Part shown: piece by piece, positions 35,761-51,222 of the stretch
How the letters are laid out: each line of letters opens with the position of its first letter
How positions within the stretch are numbered: the first letter of the stretch is position 1
Assembly: GCA_965153455.1 (NCBI GenBank)
Contig: OZ234493.1
Location: 13,754,213 to 13,818,212 of the forward strand
DNA from: Sphagnum compactum
Lineage: Eukaryota; Bryophyta; Sphagnopsida; Sphagnales
Direction: 5' to 3'
Length of the DNA: 64,000 nucleotides
The notes under the pieces: generated by a model
What the model was told of the DNA's origin: nothing
What the model saw: the letters and a program-made list of their open reading frames with translations, nothing else
Databases searched by the model: none
Translations under genes and position numbers: made by a program

Positions 35761-38047
35761 TTAGACTCGAAGCTCCTGGTAGCCGTGAGCACGTTCACAA
35801 TGCATTCCATAACGGCAGTACCCACCTTCCCAGTCTCTACATAATGTAGTTTTGTAGCAAGTGAAGGGGATTTGGGCATAATGACATTGTGCTCCTTGGA
35901 CATGACGCCTGCCATCATTCATGTTTACATACTTTACTCAGAGAGAATCAAGGTCACAGGTACATCCAATGTGCTTTCTTCATTCACATGAGCATGAAGA
36001 AAGCCCATAAATCACTTCTTGTTACAATACAAATATTTCTTGCCTGCTTGGGTATGGCTTCCCCCAACAAGATCTTTTCTTCACTTTTCTATTTTCAAGC
36101 TGCCACCCAAGCTGCACATCTCATTTGGACTGGCATTTTCATCCCTAGAATGTTGATTTTCGCTACATTTCCTTTTCAACTATGCCCAGCTTAAATCCAG
36201 AGTCAAGAAGTTTGAATGTAGTACCTAGTCTTGGGGAACAGACAGTTGGAGTTCTGAATTGCTGAGTTTGCAAGAGCATGAGCCTCAGCATTGCATCTCT
36301 TGGGGATGAAGACAATGTGACACGTTGTAAGTTGGTCAAGAAGTTCCTGCACTACACACCTGAGGTCTGCAACACTCCAATGACATGCTGTCCACTTTCC
36401 TGTTATCTGCATGAGAAACATGATGCTGGATTCTGACAACGTAATATGAGAGAAAATTTTGGTTGACCATGTTTTTGTGCATCTTAAAAGGATCTTAAAA
36501 CCATGTTTGATATATGTCATCATGGTAAATATCCCATTGGATTCTTCGAATTGAGTTGATTTCTTAAAGATCCAAGATCTATCCTCACCAGTTCAGAGAC
36601 CTAGCATTTAGAAAGATAGGAAAAAAGTCTCAGTTTGGTGCAAAAATAAGTGGGCTGTGAAATTGGTCATGGTGATTCACAACGGGATGCAGAAGTATGG
36701 TCTCTAACAACAACCCTCATCTGGAGAAGCAGCATAGAAGTTCAGGTTGCTGTGTATTCATAAGTGCCAACCTGGTTGAAGACAGTGAGGGAATCGCACA
36801 TGATGGTAAGGTGCTTCATTCCTCTCTTGAGTGCAATGTCCAGTCCCATAAGCAGGGCTGTATACTCTGCCACATGCACCGAGCAATGCTTTCCCAAATA
36901 CTCGCTCACTGTTGCCACTTCCAGCTCCTATTCAAGAATTCCAAATTTTTTTTTGCCGATGTTTTCTTCATTATTCCACTTGAAACCAAACCAAATCTCC
37001 GAGAGTCCTTGTCTTTCCAATGTACTACTAGTAGTAGTACTACCTCAAGTACAGCCAAAACTAGCAAAATTGTTGAGCTATCAATCACACAATTTGGTAG
37101 AAACAAAATATTTACAACACCCACTCCAGAGTCCAAATGGAGTTATTTCAATCACACATCAGGTTTTGAACAGCATACAAGGGTGGCCACTTTGATCAAT
37201 TTTTGTGCTGTGTGTACACACACTCTTATTATTGATTTACCTTCAAAGGTGTGATGAGGAGTGCGCCACTGCCTGCAGGCCCCAGAATTTGACCAGCAAC
37301 AGGTTTAGCAGTGGCTCCACTGAAATACAGCCAGTACGGAAACCTTCGTGAGCCTGTCAAGCACGTCAACAATTGTCTCTCAGAACCCTACTTCGCAAAA
37401 CAAATTGGCATATATGTTGTTAACTCACACGAGCAGTGGCAATTGAATCTATGGGTTGAGCAATGCACTTGCATGAATCTCAAGGTAAACTTCACACAAA
37501 ATGTGGGGTGTCAATGGTCTTTTCATGACTTTTATATCTAAGTTAAACATGATGGAATTCTGCTGCCCCACTAATCACTTTCTCTAAAACAGAACATACC
37601 CAACATCCCATGTGACTGTTTTTTTGTTTGAGAGTTTTTTTTCGGGTTGATAATTAGGTCTCCAATAATGAACTTGCCACAAATTGCTCAAATCTCACCT
37701 GACCATGGAGTGGGATCCCCAACAAACCTTTCTTGGAAAAGACTACGAAAGTCCTTCCAGGTGCCATGCTCTGAGAACTTCAAATTGTGAGCCCATTCAT
37801 ATGCTTTGTCAAACAGAGCGAGGAGTACTATTTGAAGCTTTTGCCTGCCATCAAGGAGTTCCTGAATTGTCCATCCTTCATAGTTGTAGATCCAGTGCTT
37901 TGCAAATTGCTCCGATTCTGTACCATAGAAAGGGGAGATCTCAATGCTCCCTTTCGTAGCTTGTGGGTATTCATATCCATATGTTGCTCTTACACTAAAC
38001 CTCACACTCAGGCTCAACGAATACCTTCTTGCTGCTGCTGGTCCCAT
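35761..38047 (-). CDS. Chimeric protein: gag-like segment, degenerate RNase H fold, CCCH zinc finger
   Basis: Five exons join with GT-AG sites and matching phases: 38047-37699, 37353-37241, 36927-36772, 36406-36225 and 35908-35761, giving about 315 residues. An in-frame TGA lies just upstream of the ATG. Exon 1 has a retrotransposon-gag-like part (PFYGTESEQFAKHW, TWKDFRSLFQERFVGDP). Exons 2-4 form an RVT_3-type RNase H domain: YWLYFSGATAKPVAG, VAEYTALLMGLDIAL, LTIMCDSLTVFNQITGKW, CNAEAHALANSAI. Of the four metal-binding acidic residues the Glu and the middle Asp remain, but the first is Ser (FSGA for FDGA) and the last is His (AHALAN for ADALAN). The last exon has a CCCH finger, C-x7-C-x5-C-x3-H (LCRDWEGGYCRYGMHCERAH). 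A nucleic-acid-binding rather than nuclease role is likely. Introns and unbroken frame argue for a resident gene, perhaps derived from a retroelement. Confidence 0.8.
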
Positions 38048-38059
38048 GTATCTTCAGAT

Positions 38060-39140
38060 CCTCTTTCACAATATCATAATGAACCACCTCAAATCAAACT
38101 TATTTTCTCGCCCAGTTGCACTATTAAAAGCTTGGGAAAACCTTCACAATCTTCACAATTTTGAGACAAAAAAATGCTTCACAAAATCTCTCATAAAAAT
38201 TTGTCAAGAATCTCCCAGGTACTAAAATCGGAACTCTGATCCCAAGTACCTTCTGAGAGTAAATTAATAGCCCATATTTTATTGAGACCAAAAACACTAC
38301 TTTTGGGCTCTCCTTCCTACTTTCCAATCTCTGATCTCCAAGCCATAGCCATACCTTTTAACATCAGGTGAGCTTCAAAGGCTACTCTTGCTTGTAAGCT
38401 TTGTGATTTTTTTTCCTTCTGGTGTATGCTTGTTGGGATAATACAAAAGTAGCATGTCCAGAAGCTGTGCTTCCACAATTATAGGATGCCCCTGGACACA
38501 CACCTCAACAAAAATCCCGGGTTTCTTTTGTGCCACAGATCATCATCATGGTTTTGGGCATCACCATGCATGCTTTGGGTGGACAGCACCATGCTTTGGA
38601 GATAGAGAGCACCATGAGATTTCAAATCTTTCTGACACTACAATTCGGCATTATTGAAAGATAACAGTGTGTATATACATTTGAGGATAATCCTCTACAC
38701 TACTTGCCTGAAATCACCACCTCCATTCCGCAAGAACTGTTCTTGTCAGGAGGAAAGAATGAGGAGGCAGGGGGGAGGGAGGAGTGAGAGTGGAAAAGCT
38801 TTGTTGATGAAGAGGAGGAGGGCCATTGTTGTCCAGTGGCCTAAAACCGTTATGACCTTCCACCAACTATAAACTGTCGAACTCGGGCAGGGTTCAACTT
38901 TTGATTCTATCTGCCCAATGTTGAGCTTCAGCCCCTATTACTATAGTAATGAGAACCACATTCAGATGAAGAAAACCCTGTATAATAAATTAAAAAAAGG
39001 GAGCAACAAAAACCCATCCATAAGAAGTACAGGGCAAATAGAAGCACAAGAACACATGTCATGAAAGAACATAACAAACAGGACACCACTAACACACTAA
39101 TAAAATAGAAGACTGGAAACTAAAAAAGCTCGTCTGTCAT
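38060..39140. other. Spacer and promoter side of the chimeric gene
   Basis: No second coding region recognised. The promoter of the minus-strand gene ending its 5' side at 38047 should lie here; I see no distinct core motif. Confidence 0.5.
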
Positions 39141-39147
39141 AGATCAC

Positions 39148-39440
39148 ATGTCATAAATTGGCCAACGACGAAGGTGCACTGGCTGCGATTAGTGGAAGAG
39201 ATGAGGAATGCCTCTCTTGTCTGTCATAAATCAGCTAGCGACGAAGGCATACTAGTTGTGATGTGTGGAAGAGATGAGGAATGCTTCTCACATGTGTCAT
39301 AAATCGGCTAGCAACAAAGGTGCACTGGCTGTGACATGTGAAAAAGATGAGGAATGCTTCTTTTGTTTGCCATAAATCGGCTGGCAACGAAGGTGCACTG
39401 GTTGCGACGTGTGGAAGAGATGAGGAATGCCTCTCAAGCA
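39148..39440. repeat. Four tandem units of about 73 bp
   Basis: Each unit contains CATAAATCGGCTAGC, AACGAAGGTGCACTGG, TGTGGAAGAGATGAGGAATG and CTTCTC-like blocks with small variations. No open frame continues through all four copies in a protein-like way. Confidence 0.9.
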
Positions 39441-39449
39441 TGACAACAC

Positions 39450-40900
39450 ACTGAAAAATCGCAATGGCCTACACACATTGGAGGGTTATAGACACACGTT
39501 GCCAATAAGAAGAAATAAACATTGTGAGAACTAAAGATATTCGGGTACCATTAGTGTTGGTTGGTCCAGGATATTGGGCCAATTCCATCTACTAACCCCA
39601 TTTAGGTACATACCAGTGTTGTGCAGTTCTTAGGTTGTAGGAGGAACCTCCAGTTTTGGTTCCAAAAAAAGTTATGGGGCTGATTCTGGTTACGATTGGA
39701 TTAGGTTCTTTTTCTTCATAAAATTGGAACTTGGTTCTGGATCTGGTTTATTTTAATGTAAGGGTCACTTCCCACTCGGTTCCTCTAACCTCCCCTAACC
39801 CCGATTCGAGTTCCTTCTCAGAGTGTTCCCATCTTGGACCTGGGTCCAGTTTAGGTTCCAGATAACCAGAACTGAAACCGACAACAAGTACCTGAATGGA
39901 AGCTGCTCTACCAAAACCAGCTGCAAATGAATCATCCTCTCTAGTTCATCCATCCTATCTAGAGTTCCCTAGCTCGGGTCCCTAATAGGCAGGTACTGTT
40001 AGTAGGCTAGTATTGCCTTCAGTCAGAACTGTCTGGTAGGTTCTTTGATACCAAGACAAATTCCAATCAATATACGTATACTAGGATTCCAGCCTGATAC
40101 CCACCCAACACTAATATATACCACACAGGCCCGCCCGAGATAAAAGATTTGTGTAGTACTAAAGTTGAAACATTGGTTGTAATTGTGTTGTTGGTCTGGT
40201 GTGAAACCCTTGTGATCCAAACAAAAACCCTCCTGGCCCAGGCTAGAAAAACTAACCCCACCCTTGTGATTCCCAAACTTCATCTAGTGGCATCAGTTGC
40301 AACTCCAGTCACTTCACTAACTACAATCTTATTGCAGTCCTAATCCAGACTTTTCCACATTGGTGGGACAAATTAGAAAAGCATAAGCAAAGCACAAGCA
40401 CAACTACTGCTGTAAATCTGTGTTACTAATCCATTTGCATCTCTAATCGGTTCACTACCTCCAATCCTAATGCAGTCCTAATCCCAGTTTTTTCCCAAAT
40501 CAGTGGACAAATTAGTGACCAAACCAAGCACAAGTCCTTCGTACCTGTGTCATGCTTCTATTGTGAGGTTCAAAAGCTGCACAAAAACTTCCCAACGCTG
40601 TTATCTGTCAGATCAACAAAGTAATCACTGAAGGTGAGTCATTCATAATATCAAGCACAACAACATGTTGAAATATTTTTCATAGAGAGTATTATTATAC
40701 AGGTGGCAAAATGTTTATCCCATATGACATACAAATTGAGCTGCCATGATTATTGCACTAGTGCCTTCGTATGTGTCCAGTCTTTGATCGACTTAGCTAT
40801 CCCCCTCTTAAACCTACTTAAAATCAAACTGTACATGAATGGAAATTGTGTTGGCAATTGTGGATACAAAAATCCCAAACAAATGCATCTTACACATTGG
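39450..40900. other. Spacer, no gene seen
   Basis: Short frames only. A pair of similar stretches around CACTAACTACAATCTTATTGCAGTCC (40310) and CACTACCTCCAATCCTAATG (40450) indicates a small direct duplication of about 140 bp. Confidence 0.5.
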
Positions 40901-40914
40901 GAGGTCTCACTCAC

Positions 40915-41870
40915 TCAATCAACCCAGTTTGTATTAGTCACCATGGCAAAGAAAGAGTATGCATCACTGATTTCATCAATCTGCAACCAACACACACTTG
41001 GTCTCTTCAGCACAGTTTACAAAAGAAGAAGAGATATTTACCACCCTATTACTATTGGCAGAACTATATGCACACAGCTGCATCCTCAAACAGAGAGAGA
41101 CCTTGTGCAAGCAACCAATGTTGAGACTGATCATCCCTCTCAAAACAAGAAGCCCAATAGAAGATACTCACGACTTTCTGAGTTGGGCGACCAGCTCCCT
41201 GGCCAGCCTTAGTATCAATTCGTGCATTCAATGGGTTTGTCTGAGGACTACTCTCCAAACTAGTGCAAAGCTCATACTGCAATGTCTGCTCCCCATCAAC
41301 CCACCAGGCCTAATTCTTTTAGTTACCTTCCATGATCATTGCCATACAAGTGCTGACAACAACTGTGAAATTTGAACCTGCCATAGCACCTGAACTATTT
41401 TACTGCCATCATTCTGTTCAAGCAATGAAATCATTGGTAACTGAGATATACTTACTGCAAGAAGTTTCAATGAATGAAGGGGACCACTCGATCATCATGG
41501 TCAGCAGTTAACAACATGGTGGGCGGATACTGTACTCCTGGCATCTGCTCCCATGGCCGCCTCACATTATGCAATGGTGAATATCTGCACAAAGCATTCA
41601 ACAGTTGAATGAATAGTGAAACAGTTTTGAACTCAGGTAATTGCCATGCACATGATGTGAATCCAAATGTATGCAAGGAAGTCTTGTTGAAGCAATGGAG
41701 AAGTGAACTGCATAAATTGGTGGTGACAATCAGGGACATAATAATGCTTATGACAATTGTGCTGGATGGTAACAAAGATATGTTGCAAAAAAGTGGAAGT
41801 GCTCACTTGATTAGCAATCTAAATTCCTCTTCGTTATCAGCACACCCATAATCTGAGGACCATGCATGCC
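40915..41870 (-). pseudogene. 3' fragment of a prolyl endopeptidase gene
   Basis: Four exons of the C-terminal catalytic domain are clear: 41870-41807 (GHAWSSDYGCADNEEEFRLL), 41584-41456 ([27 protein letters not shown]), 41285-41172 (TLQYELCTSLESSPQTNP, GAGRPTQKV) and 40980-40915 (IDEISDAYSFFAM, stop TGA at 40915-40917). Splice sites and phases are right. The catalytic Asp is present in DHDD, but the catalytic His of the GHGAG motif is Gln (AGQGAG). One base is missing from a run of Gs at 41479-41482, shifting the frame after DDRVV; adding it restores LHSLKLLA and the exon phase. The other 600 residues, including the propeller and the catalytic Ser, are not found before the eS30 gene starts. 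Hence a truncated relic. Confidence 0.9.
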
Positions 41871-41879
41871 CTGCATGCA

Positions 41880-44254
<2,375 letters not shown>

Positions 44255-44500
44255 GGTTGCTGGAGGCGAAAATACGCGACAAAAGTGGTCGAGATTCGGG
44301 CAAAGCGAGGTCGCGCGCGAGGGAGACGCTAGAGTGCGCGAGAAAGAGAGCAAGCGTAGCCGCGAGAGAGAGCCTTTGTTGCGAGCTTGCTGATCGCCGA
44401 TTAGGGTTTCATCCACATCTTTCATCCAATGTTTGGGTACCTAGGAGTGGTGGGCGGTTCCTCGACATTTGCCTTCCTTTCTAATTTTCTTGAATTTCAA
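44255..44500 (-). promoter_or_regulatory. GC-rich leader and promoter of the eS30 gene with telo-box
   Basis: On the minus strand AAACCCTAA (44409-44401) is a telo-box, an element common in plant ribosomal protein promoters. It is followed by a CpG-rich, pyrimidine-rich leader (CTCTCTCTCGCGG, CTCTCTTTCTCGCGC) of about 140 bases leading to the start codon. The GC content contrasts sharply with the AT-rich DNA beyond 44500. Confidence 0.75.
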
Positions 44501-44519
44501 ATAGATAATTTTTAGAAAA

Positions 44520-47500
44520 TTTGATTTTTTAAAAAATTTAATTATTGCCAAACATAAAGAGATATTTACAATAGACAAGATGGTGAGGATTGTGAGGTAG
44601 CTCTATTCTTTTAATGAGCATGATATTTTGCGCAAAAAAAATTTCTTTTTAAAACAAAATGTGATACATTATTGCGGTTAAATGAAAAAAAAAAATTGGT
44701 TTTTTTAATCATGATGTCATCAAATATTACTTCTTTCTTTTGTTTAAAGTAGTATGTAAAAATATTTTATATTATGTTTCACAAATAAATTTTAAAATTT
44801 ATGTATGGATGTCATTTTTCATGTAGGAATATATTCATTTAGTTAATGTGAAGATAAATGTGTATATTAACTACAAAATTATTTTTTTTCAACATTACGA
44901 GTATTAGTTATTGGTATATTCATAGAAATATCATCATCATAATTACAACATATAGTGACAATAATAATTGGTGATGAATGAAAAACATTTGTTGAATTTA
45001 CACAATCACATCAACAATGCAATTATTTGACCTATGAGAGAGGCATTTTGACTTATTTTATTTTATTTTAATCTTTTTTTAGATAATTTTCTTTAGGGCA
45101 TATATTTGATTTTTTTTCTTTTTAAACTTGTGTTGGTTGTTATGGGGGAAACTATCAATTATAAGCTTTCGTTTCAACAAAATTGCAAATAGGTGTTCAT
45201 AAGAACCCCTATTAAGTTTGAACAAAAATTCAATTCCATCTAATTTTACACACCTCATTATTATGTTTTCATGGTTCATTTTCTTTGAGAATCCTAATTA
45301 TAATGATAGTAATACATTGTCGAAGCTCTTCATTGTTTGTTTGATTTCTAATCACAATGTTAGATGTTTTTCTTTTGATTGTCGGTTGGTCTTTCTATCA
45401 ATATATTTATGTTCACATGTTCCAAGTGTGGACAAATGGTTCAAAATGCATGCCAAGTTGGTAGAGATATGCCTAGGTTTCTCAAAGGATAATGAGGCAC
45501 ATTGAAAAAAATGGAGCTCTATATACAATGACTACATACTACATAGAAAACAAGGTAATAAATTTCAAATTAAATAACTTTCGATAGATTAGAAAAATGT
45601 CATCAATTGGTATATGGCCTTGTTGATGATTTCATGTATGAATGTACCAATATTGTTTCCCATGCCCATGCAAATGCATTTGATTTTGAAGTGATAAGCA
45701 AACTCTCACATCATTAAATATTACCATTAAACTTGAAGGTAGAAGTCTTAAAAGTTTGAACAATAACAAATCCTTAGAAAAAATGTTTAAGTGAAATTAA
45801 AAAGCATGTCAAAAGTATGATGCAAACTTTGAAAGTTAATGATGATTTCAAAATGTTTAAATGTTTTCTAAATGTTTAGAAAAAGGTATGCCAATGGTGC
45901 ACATCTCTTCCTAAATTGAAGATTATAGACCCATTTAAATTTTTGATGGCAACCAACTCATTAACTACATGAAATCTCCATGTAAAATCACTTTGACATG
46001 AAACATATGAACCCATCTTCTTGAACCTTAAACATAGCAAACTTTTGAATAAAAAGAATATGACGTTGACCTTGAGTGCTACACATGTTGAACTAAAGTT
46101 TTCACTTGTTTAGTTGTTTGTAATTTGATTATACAAAGTAACAAATACTAGATTGGATGCAAGGGATTAGGGTGCATGCACTCTAAAGTGGCTCATTTTC
46201 AGTGAATGCTCCATTTCTTAAAAGTCCATATGATAATGTTAAAATGGTAGTTTATTTAGATATCATTAATTTAGTGAGGAATTACATGGTGATTAATGAA
46301 CTAAAAAACCCATATGAAAATAAGTCATTCTAATTTATTTTTTAATGTACATGTTAAAAAAATAAAACTAGAAATCCACCAAAAAATGATTATGATAGGA
46401 CTTATGAAAATATGGCTCATTTTAGGCCATTCAAAAGTCCATAACTTTTTTTTGGTTAATTTTTTTCTAGCAATTTTTTTGCAAATATGTTCTGTTTGTT
46501 TTAACATATCATATATTGAGTCCCTATAATATATCCCAAATAAAATTCATACACAAAAATGCATGTGTATAAACAAGAAATCACTCCATATTTTTCAACT
46601 TCAAAAGTCCATTACTATATATTTAGTGTATATATGTTATAATTTTTAAAAATAATTTCTTCTTTTCCAAGTTGAAAATCTAAATCTAGCCACAAATTTG
46701 AAAAATGATTATTTTTATGTCATGTTAATAGCATGTAAATGCACGCCATTTTGCAAAAAATTGGATTGCGACACAAAAAGTGAACCACCTTATTTTGCAA
46801 CCACCCACTATAATAGAAATTGGATTTTAATATGTGACTTGTATATTAAAATTGTTGAAATTTAGACCTTGCCTTAAGTTCCATTTTTTCCTATTTGAAA
46901 ATCATGTAAGAAAAAATGAACTTGAGTTTTATTTAAAAAGATATGTTGGTGCATTGTGACAATTTGAAATTTTTTTTTGTTTGTTGTTTCATGGTTTCTA
47001 TGGCTTCATAACATGTTAGTAACAACAACCATCCTTTCTTGTCATAAGAATTGTAGAACACTTAGAAATCTATAATAATTTCATTCGACCAATCATTTGA
47101 TAATTTGTTACCAAAAACTATGTAAATGTTATGTAACCCTAAACATGTGGCAACTATATAATGTGCATTTGCCAATTTCACATCAAATCTTTTTAACAAA
47201 TTTCTCCATCTCCCTTTGAATAAGGTAAATATGCACATTTGACATCCATTTGTGTGGAAATTTAAACACAATTTCAATAATACCCATCTTTATGTCCCTT
47301 GAATGGTGAAAACATCCATGAACAACAAGGGTATGGCACAACTTTGACTAAAACATTTAAGGTGCAAGTCTTCCAACTTGAAAAAATAAAGCTATTGTAA
47401 TGCATGCCCACAAGTTGAATCATGCATTGAGCCAACGCATCTTATGTCAAATCACAAAAAATACATTTGCTTGTGATAATACCTTGCAAAAGGATTTCCT

Positions 47501-48840
47501 ATTGTGATAGTATATAGCATGGAATTTTGGTGCAATAATTGGGTTGTGGGATCCATGTATTGCATTAACAACATATGATATGCTGTGAATTGATTCAAAC
47601 TCATCTACATATCTTTTCATCATGGTGCTTGAAGGTCATTTTATGTATTTTTGTAACTTGATCTCTTTCATGGTAGAGATGAACTTACATACTATTTATT
47701 ATTTGGTTGGCACTCCAATTCCATACAAATCCCCTATCATTTGCATACATTGCCTAATTACAAATGTGAATATGGTTATTACAATCCTAATTTCAATAGG
47801 AATTGCATTATACATGTTGGAATTTTGTGAGGTGTCAAATTCCCCACCAAGTACAACATGATGAAGACTTTGAAAAAGTGTAGTGAACTTCACTAAAACC
47901 TGCAAACAAAAAATGAAGTTGAAGCATGGAATTAATTTGAAGAACAAGGTTTGTAGAATAAATTTATTTCTGCTAATTGTATTCATGATTCATAATTCTC
48001 TATTGAAGAAGAAGGACTCTACACCTTCAAATTTCCCGTATGATTGCTCTTTTAATGCACCAAACCAAACTACATGAAGAAGACCAAAAAAAGGATTAAA
48101 ACACAAAGCAAGTAGTCCAAAAAAGCTAGCTCCATTTTCTCTTGGTGAGAGAGGACTAAGGCAATTCACATTGAAAGGTAGGTGTTGTTTTCTCACTAAG
48201 TGATTGTCCACTTCAGTGAATTTGTGATTTTTCCTGCACTTAGTGTTGTAAAGGGTGTTCATTTTTAGTGTTGCTTTCTAGTGTGTGTGAGCTTTAATTC
48301 TTGTGCTGATGATGGGTAGGTAAGTAAGTAGGTAGATATTTCTTAAAGACAAATTTGTGGTGATAGTTTGTAATTTTTAATTTTGGAGAAAAAAATCACA
48401 ACTACCCTTTTGAGATAAATTTGTGCAAAAAAAAGACATTGATTTGCATCATTTTGATATCTTTAAGCTGCAGTGTTGATTCCAGCAGTGTGGTGGGGTT
48501 TAGGGTTTAGGGGTTTTGTAAGCTGCAATTCTGTTAGCCCATCATGCATGCAGCCACTGCAAGTGCCTGAAAGGTAAAGATTTGAAAATGATCCATATGT
48601 CAAGTATGGTTTCAAATTACCCATTACAAAATAGGGTGATTTGAGACCTATTACAAAATTTAGGTTGAGAGTAAAAACCATAATTTTTGAGATCTCACAA
48701 ATAGAGGTAGGTACCCACACTCATGGAGGGGGGTATTAAGTGTAGGCAAAAATGGAGGATGATGGCACAATTGCACCTGAAGGAAAAACACAAGTGTTGG
48801 GTGGTACCTAATTTGGCAGGTAAGAACCATTGGTTCTAGT
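44520..48840. other. AT-rich spacer, no gene seen
   Basis: Low-complexity and AT-rich DNA throughout, without a recognised domain on either strand. A short telomere-like stretch (GGTTTAGGGTTTAGGGG) lies near 48497. Confidence 0.6.
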
Positions 48841-48850
48841 TAGTAATTAT

Positions 48851-49060
48851 GGTGCATTCACACTTGATGTTAAGTCAGTGTTAAATGAAAATCTAGGTGG
48901 CATCCTAGATGGCACCCAATGTTAAATTGGCCACGGCTTAGGGTGAATGTTAGCTTAACATAAAATTTTCATGGTAACTAGGTTTAAGTCCTAAATGGGT
49001 AGCATGGTGTTAATTAGGTGACTCAACATTAGAATCCCTAACACCAAGTGTGAATGCACC
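48851..49060. mobile_element. MITE-like element of 210 bp
   Basis: The ends GGTGCATTCACACTTGATGT (left) and, as reverse complement of the right end, GGTGCATTCACACTTGGTGT match at 21 of 22 positions over the full terminal repeat. There is no coding capacity. TTA lies immediately right and one base left of the element, close to a 3-bp target duplication but not exact. Related ends recur nearby. Confidence 0.75.
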
Positions 49061-49233
49061 TTAAGAACCAGAGCCTAACAAGGATTGATTTTCAAAACCA
49101 TTGGATTTTTAAAATTAAAAATTGAACCCCAAACCAGATTCTTAGTTCCATTTTGTGAATGGAACCACAATTAACACAATTCATCGTTTTTAGCCCTATG
49201 TGTATTCAAGGGTTATAGTACTAGTTTACTAAA

Positions 49234-50446
49234 GCATCATTCACACTTGGTGTTAAGTTGATGATATTGAGTCAATGTTAGATTTTCTTGATTTTTTGGG
49301 TCCATTCGTGTATGGAATGTTAGCAAAGTATTGGCAATGATGGGGATTCCTCGTTGGAAGGTGGTGCTAACTTGTTATTAGTGGTGTGTGGTAGCTAACA
49401 TTCAATCTTAAGTTTAAATGTCTAAATTTTAGACCTTTCATGCAATGTTATAAAAGAGGGGGAAAAGGACCAATTAATTCAGCGTTAAGTGACATAAAGA
49501 AGATTGTGGGGGGTCTGGTATCACCATCCTTACCAATTATTATTATTATTATTTTTAAACTTGAAAAATTATTTATTTTTGTTATCTAACTTGAAAGATT
49601 GTCAAAACGTGATTAAATATCAATCACTAATTTGCGAAGTCCAAAGGTCATTGTTAAAATTGTGAAGTCCAAAGGTCAATTTTAATTATCAAAGTTGTAT
49701 GGACAATCCAATCTTTGAGGTGCAAAGGCCAAGTTTAATAGTTAAAATTTTATGGACGACCCAATCCAATTAAAAACCAATTTTAATTGTCAAAATTAAA
49801 ATCTTTCAAGTCCCTCAAGTTTCCAAAATAGAACAGTGTAACTCATATTATTTAGTTGTGAGGACCTCCCAAAGTTCTTTCTTTTCCTTTTGTGATGGGC
49901 ATCATTGATTGTCCCATGACAAAAAAAATTAAAATACTAATCTATCAAACTTTGTACAATCCCAAAATAGATATGGGATAATGTAAGGTGCTATTTGGAA
50001 CATGTTGGGGAACTCATTGGGAAATTGGAGAACATGCTGGGAATTCAACGAGAATTTGATGGGAACACATTGAGAACAACAAAATTTAAAAAAATCCAAC
50101 ATGATGGTTACTTATTTTAGTGTGACATAGAGAAGATTTGGGGTCTATTAATCCCACCATGCTTTCCCATTTGATTCATGGATTGAAATAAATAAACTTT
50201 CACTGAAAGTGAAAATAATGACAAGGAACCTTTAGGTCTAGTGTGGATGGGTTGTCATTAGCTCTAGTGTTAAAGTCATGATACATGTGGTTACACCTAA
50301 CATTGGTCTTAAGTGTGAATGTGCATACATTCTTGCTCTCATTAACTTCGATGATTATTAACACTATTTAAAAATCTAATGACTATTTTAATGTAGCCTA
50401 TTTTAATACTAATGTCTAAAATCTAAACATTAGTTGTGAATGATGC
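49234..50446. mobile_element. Non-autonomous inverted-repeat element of about 1.2 kb
   Basis: The left end GCATCATTCACACTTGGTG and the reverse complement of the right end GCATCATTCACAACTAATG share the first 12 bases and several beyond, and resemble the ends of the 210-bp element. A further partial copy of the terminus lies inside at about 50290-50320. No transposase is seen. Limits are provisional since no clear target duplication is visible. Confidence 0.5.
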
Positions 50447-51222
50447 ATAATATGAAAAGGGTGTTGAGTAGGCTTGTGTGTAAGTGTCGAGAAAACATTC
50501 AAATTTTTTTATAAATTATTTTGAGTTAATTACAAGCTAAATGTGTAATAGAGCATTGGTTCTTTGTAGTGACCATAAAGTATTATCCCAACATACTCAC
50601 TACCAATTTTAGTATAAAACTTCCAAAGACATTAATATTAATTATGTAAAATTTGACAATTGAATATGAAAAATGTGAAATTGATCAAAAGAAAATCTAA
50701 AATATAAAAGTCAACATAGTTGGAATATATGGTATTTAAGCAATATTTATGTTTGAGAAATAGCAACATAACCTTGAAAATAAAACCTAAAAAAACCTCC
50801 CAAAATACCAAAAAAGGTCAAAAGGAAATGGCTTGATATATGATTTTGTCGACATGCCCCTTATTTGTAAACATAACCTTTTTTTTTCCATGCTTCTATT
50901 CTAGATTTATATACCATATGTTAGATATTTCATTAAAGTTATAGATATGGAAACTATTAAGTTCAATTAGGGTCTACTTTGTTTTATTGAATACAACTTC
51001 ATAACATACATTGATAACTTTTGGTCCACCCTAAGGGTGCATTCATGACCCAATGAACCAAAAAAGGTATTGGATTGTAAAAAAAATCAGTCAAAATTAC
51101 AGAAATATTTTTGTTTTGCCTTTCGAAACCATGGCAACCTATTTACTGTTTACAATTTTACGTTCGTTTCGGACTAGAGAGTCCATTAGACGAAAGGTAG
51201 ATCATGGAGGACATATTGTCCT

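Noticed and set aside
48497-48515. Telomere-like GGTTTAGGGTTTAGGGG
   Set aside because: Only about two units are present. Short interstitial matches are common in plant DNA and give no sign of a telomere or telomere-targeted insertion.
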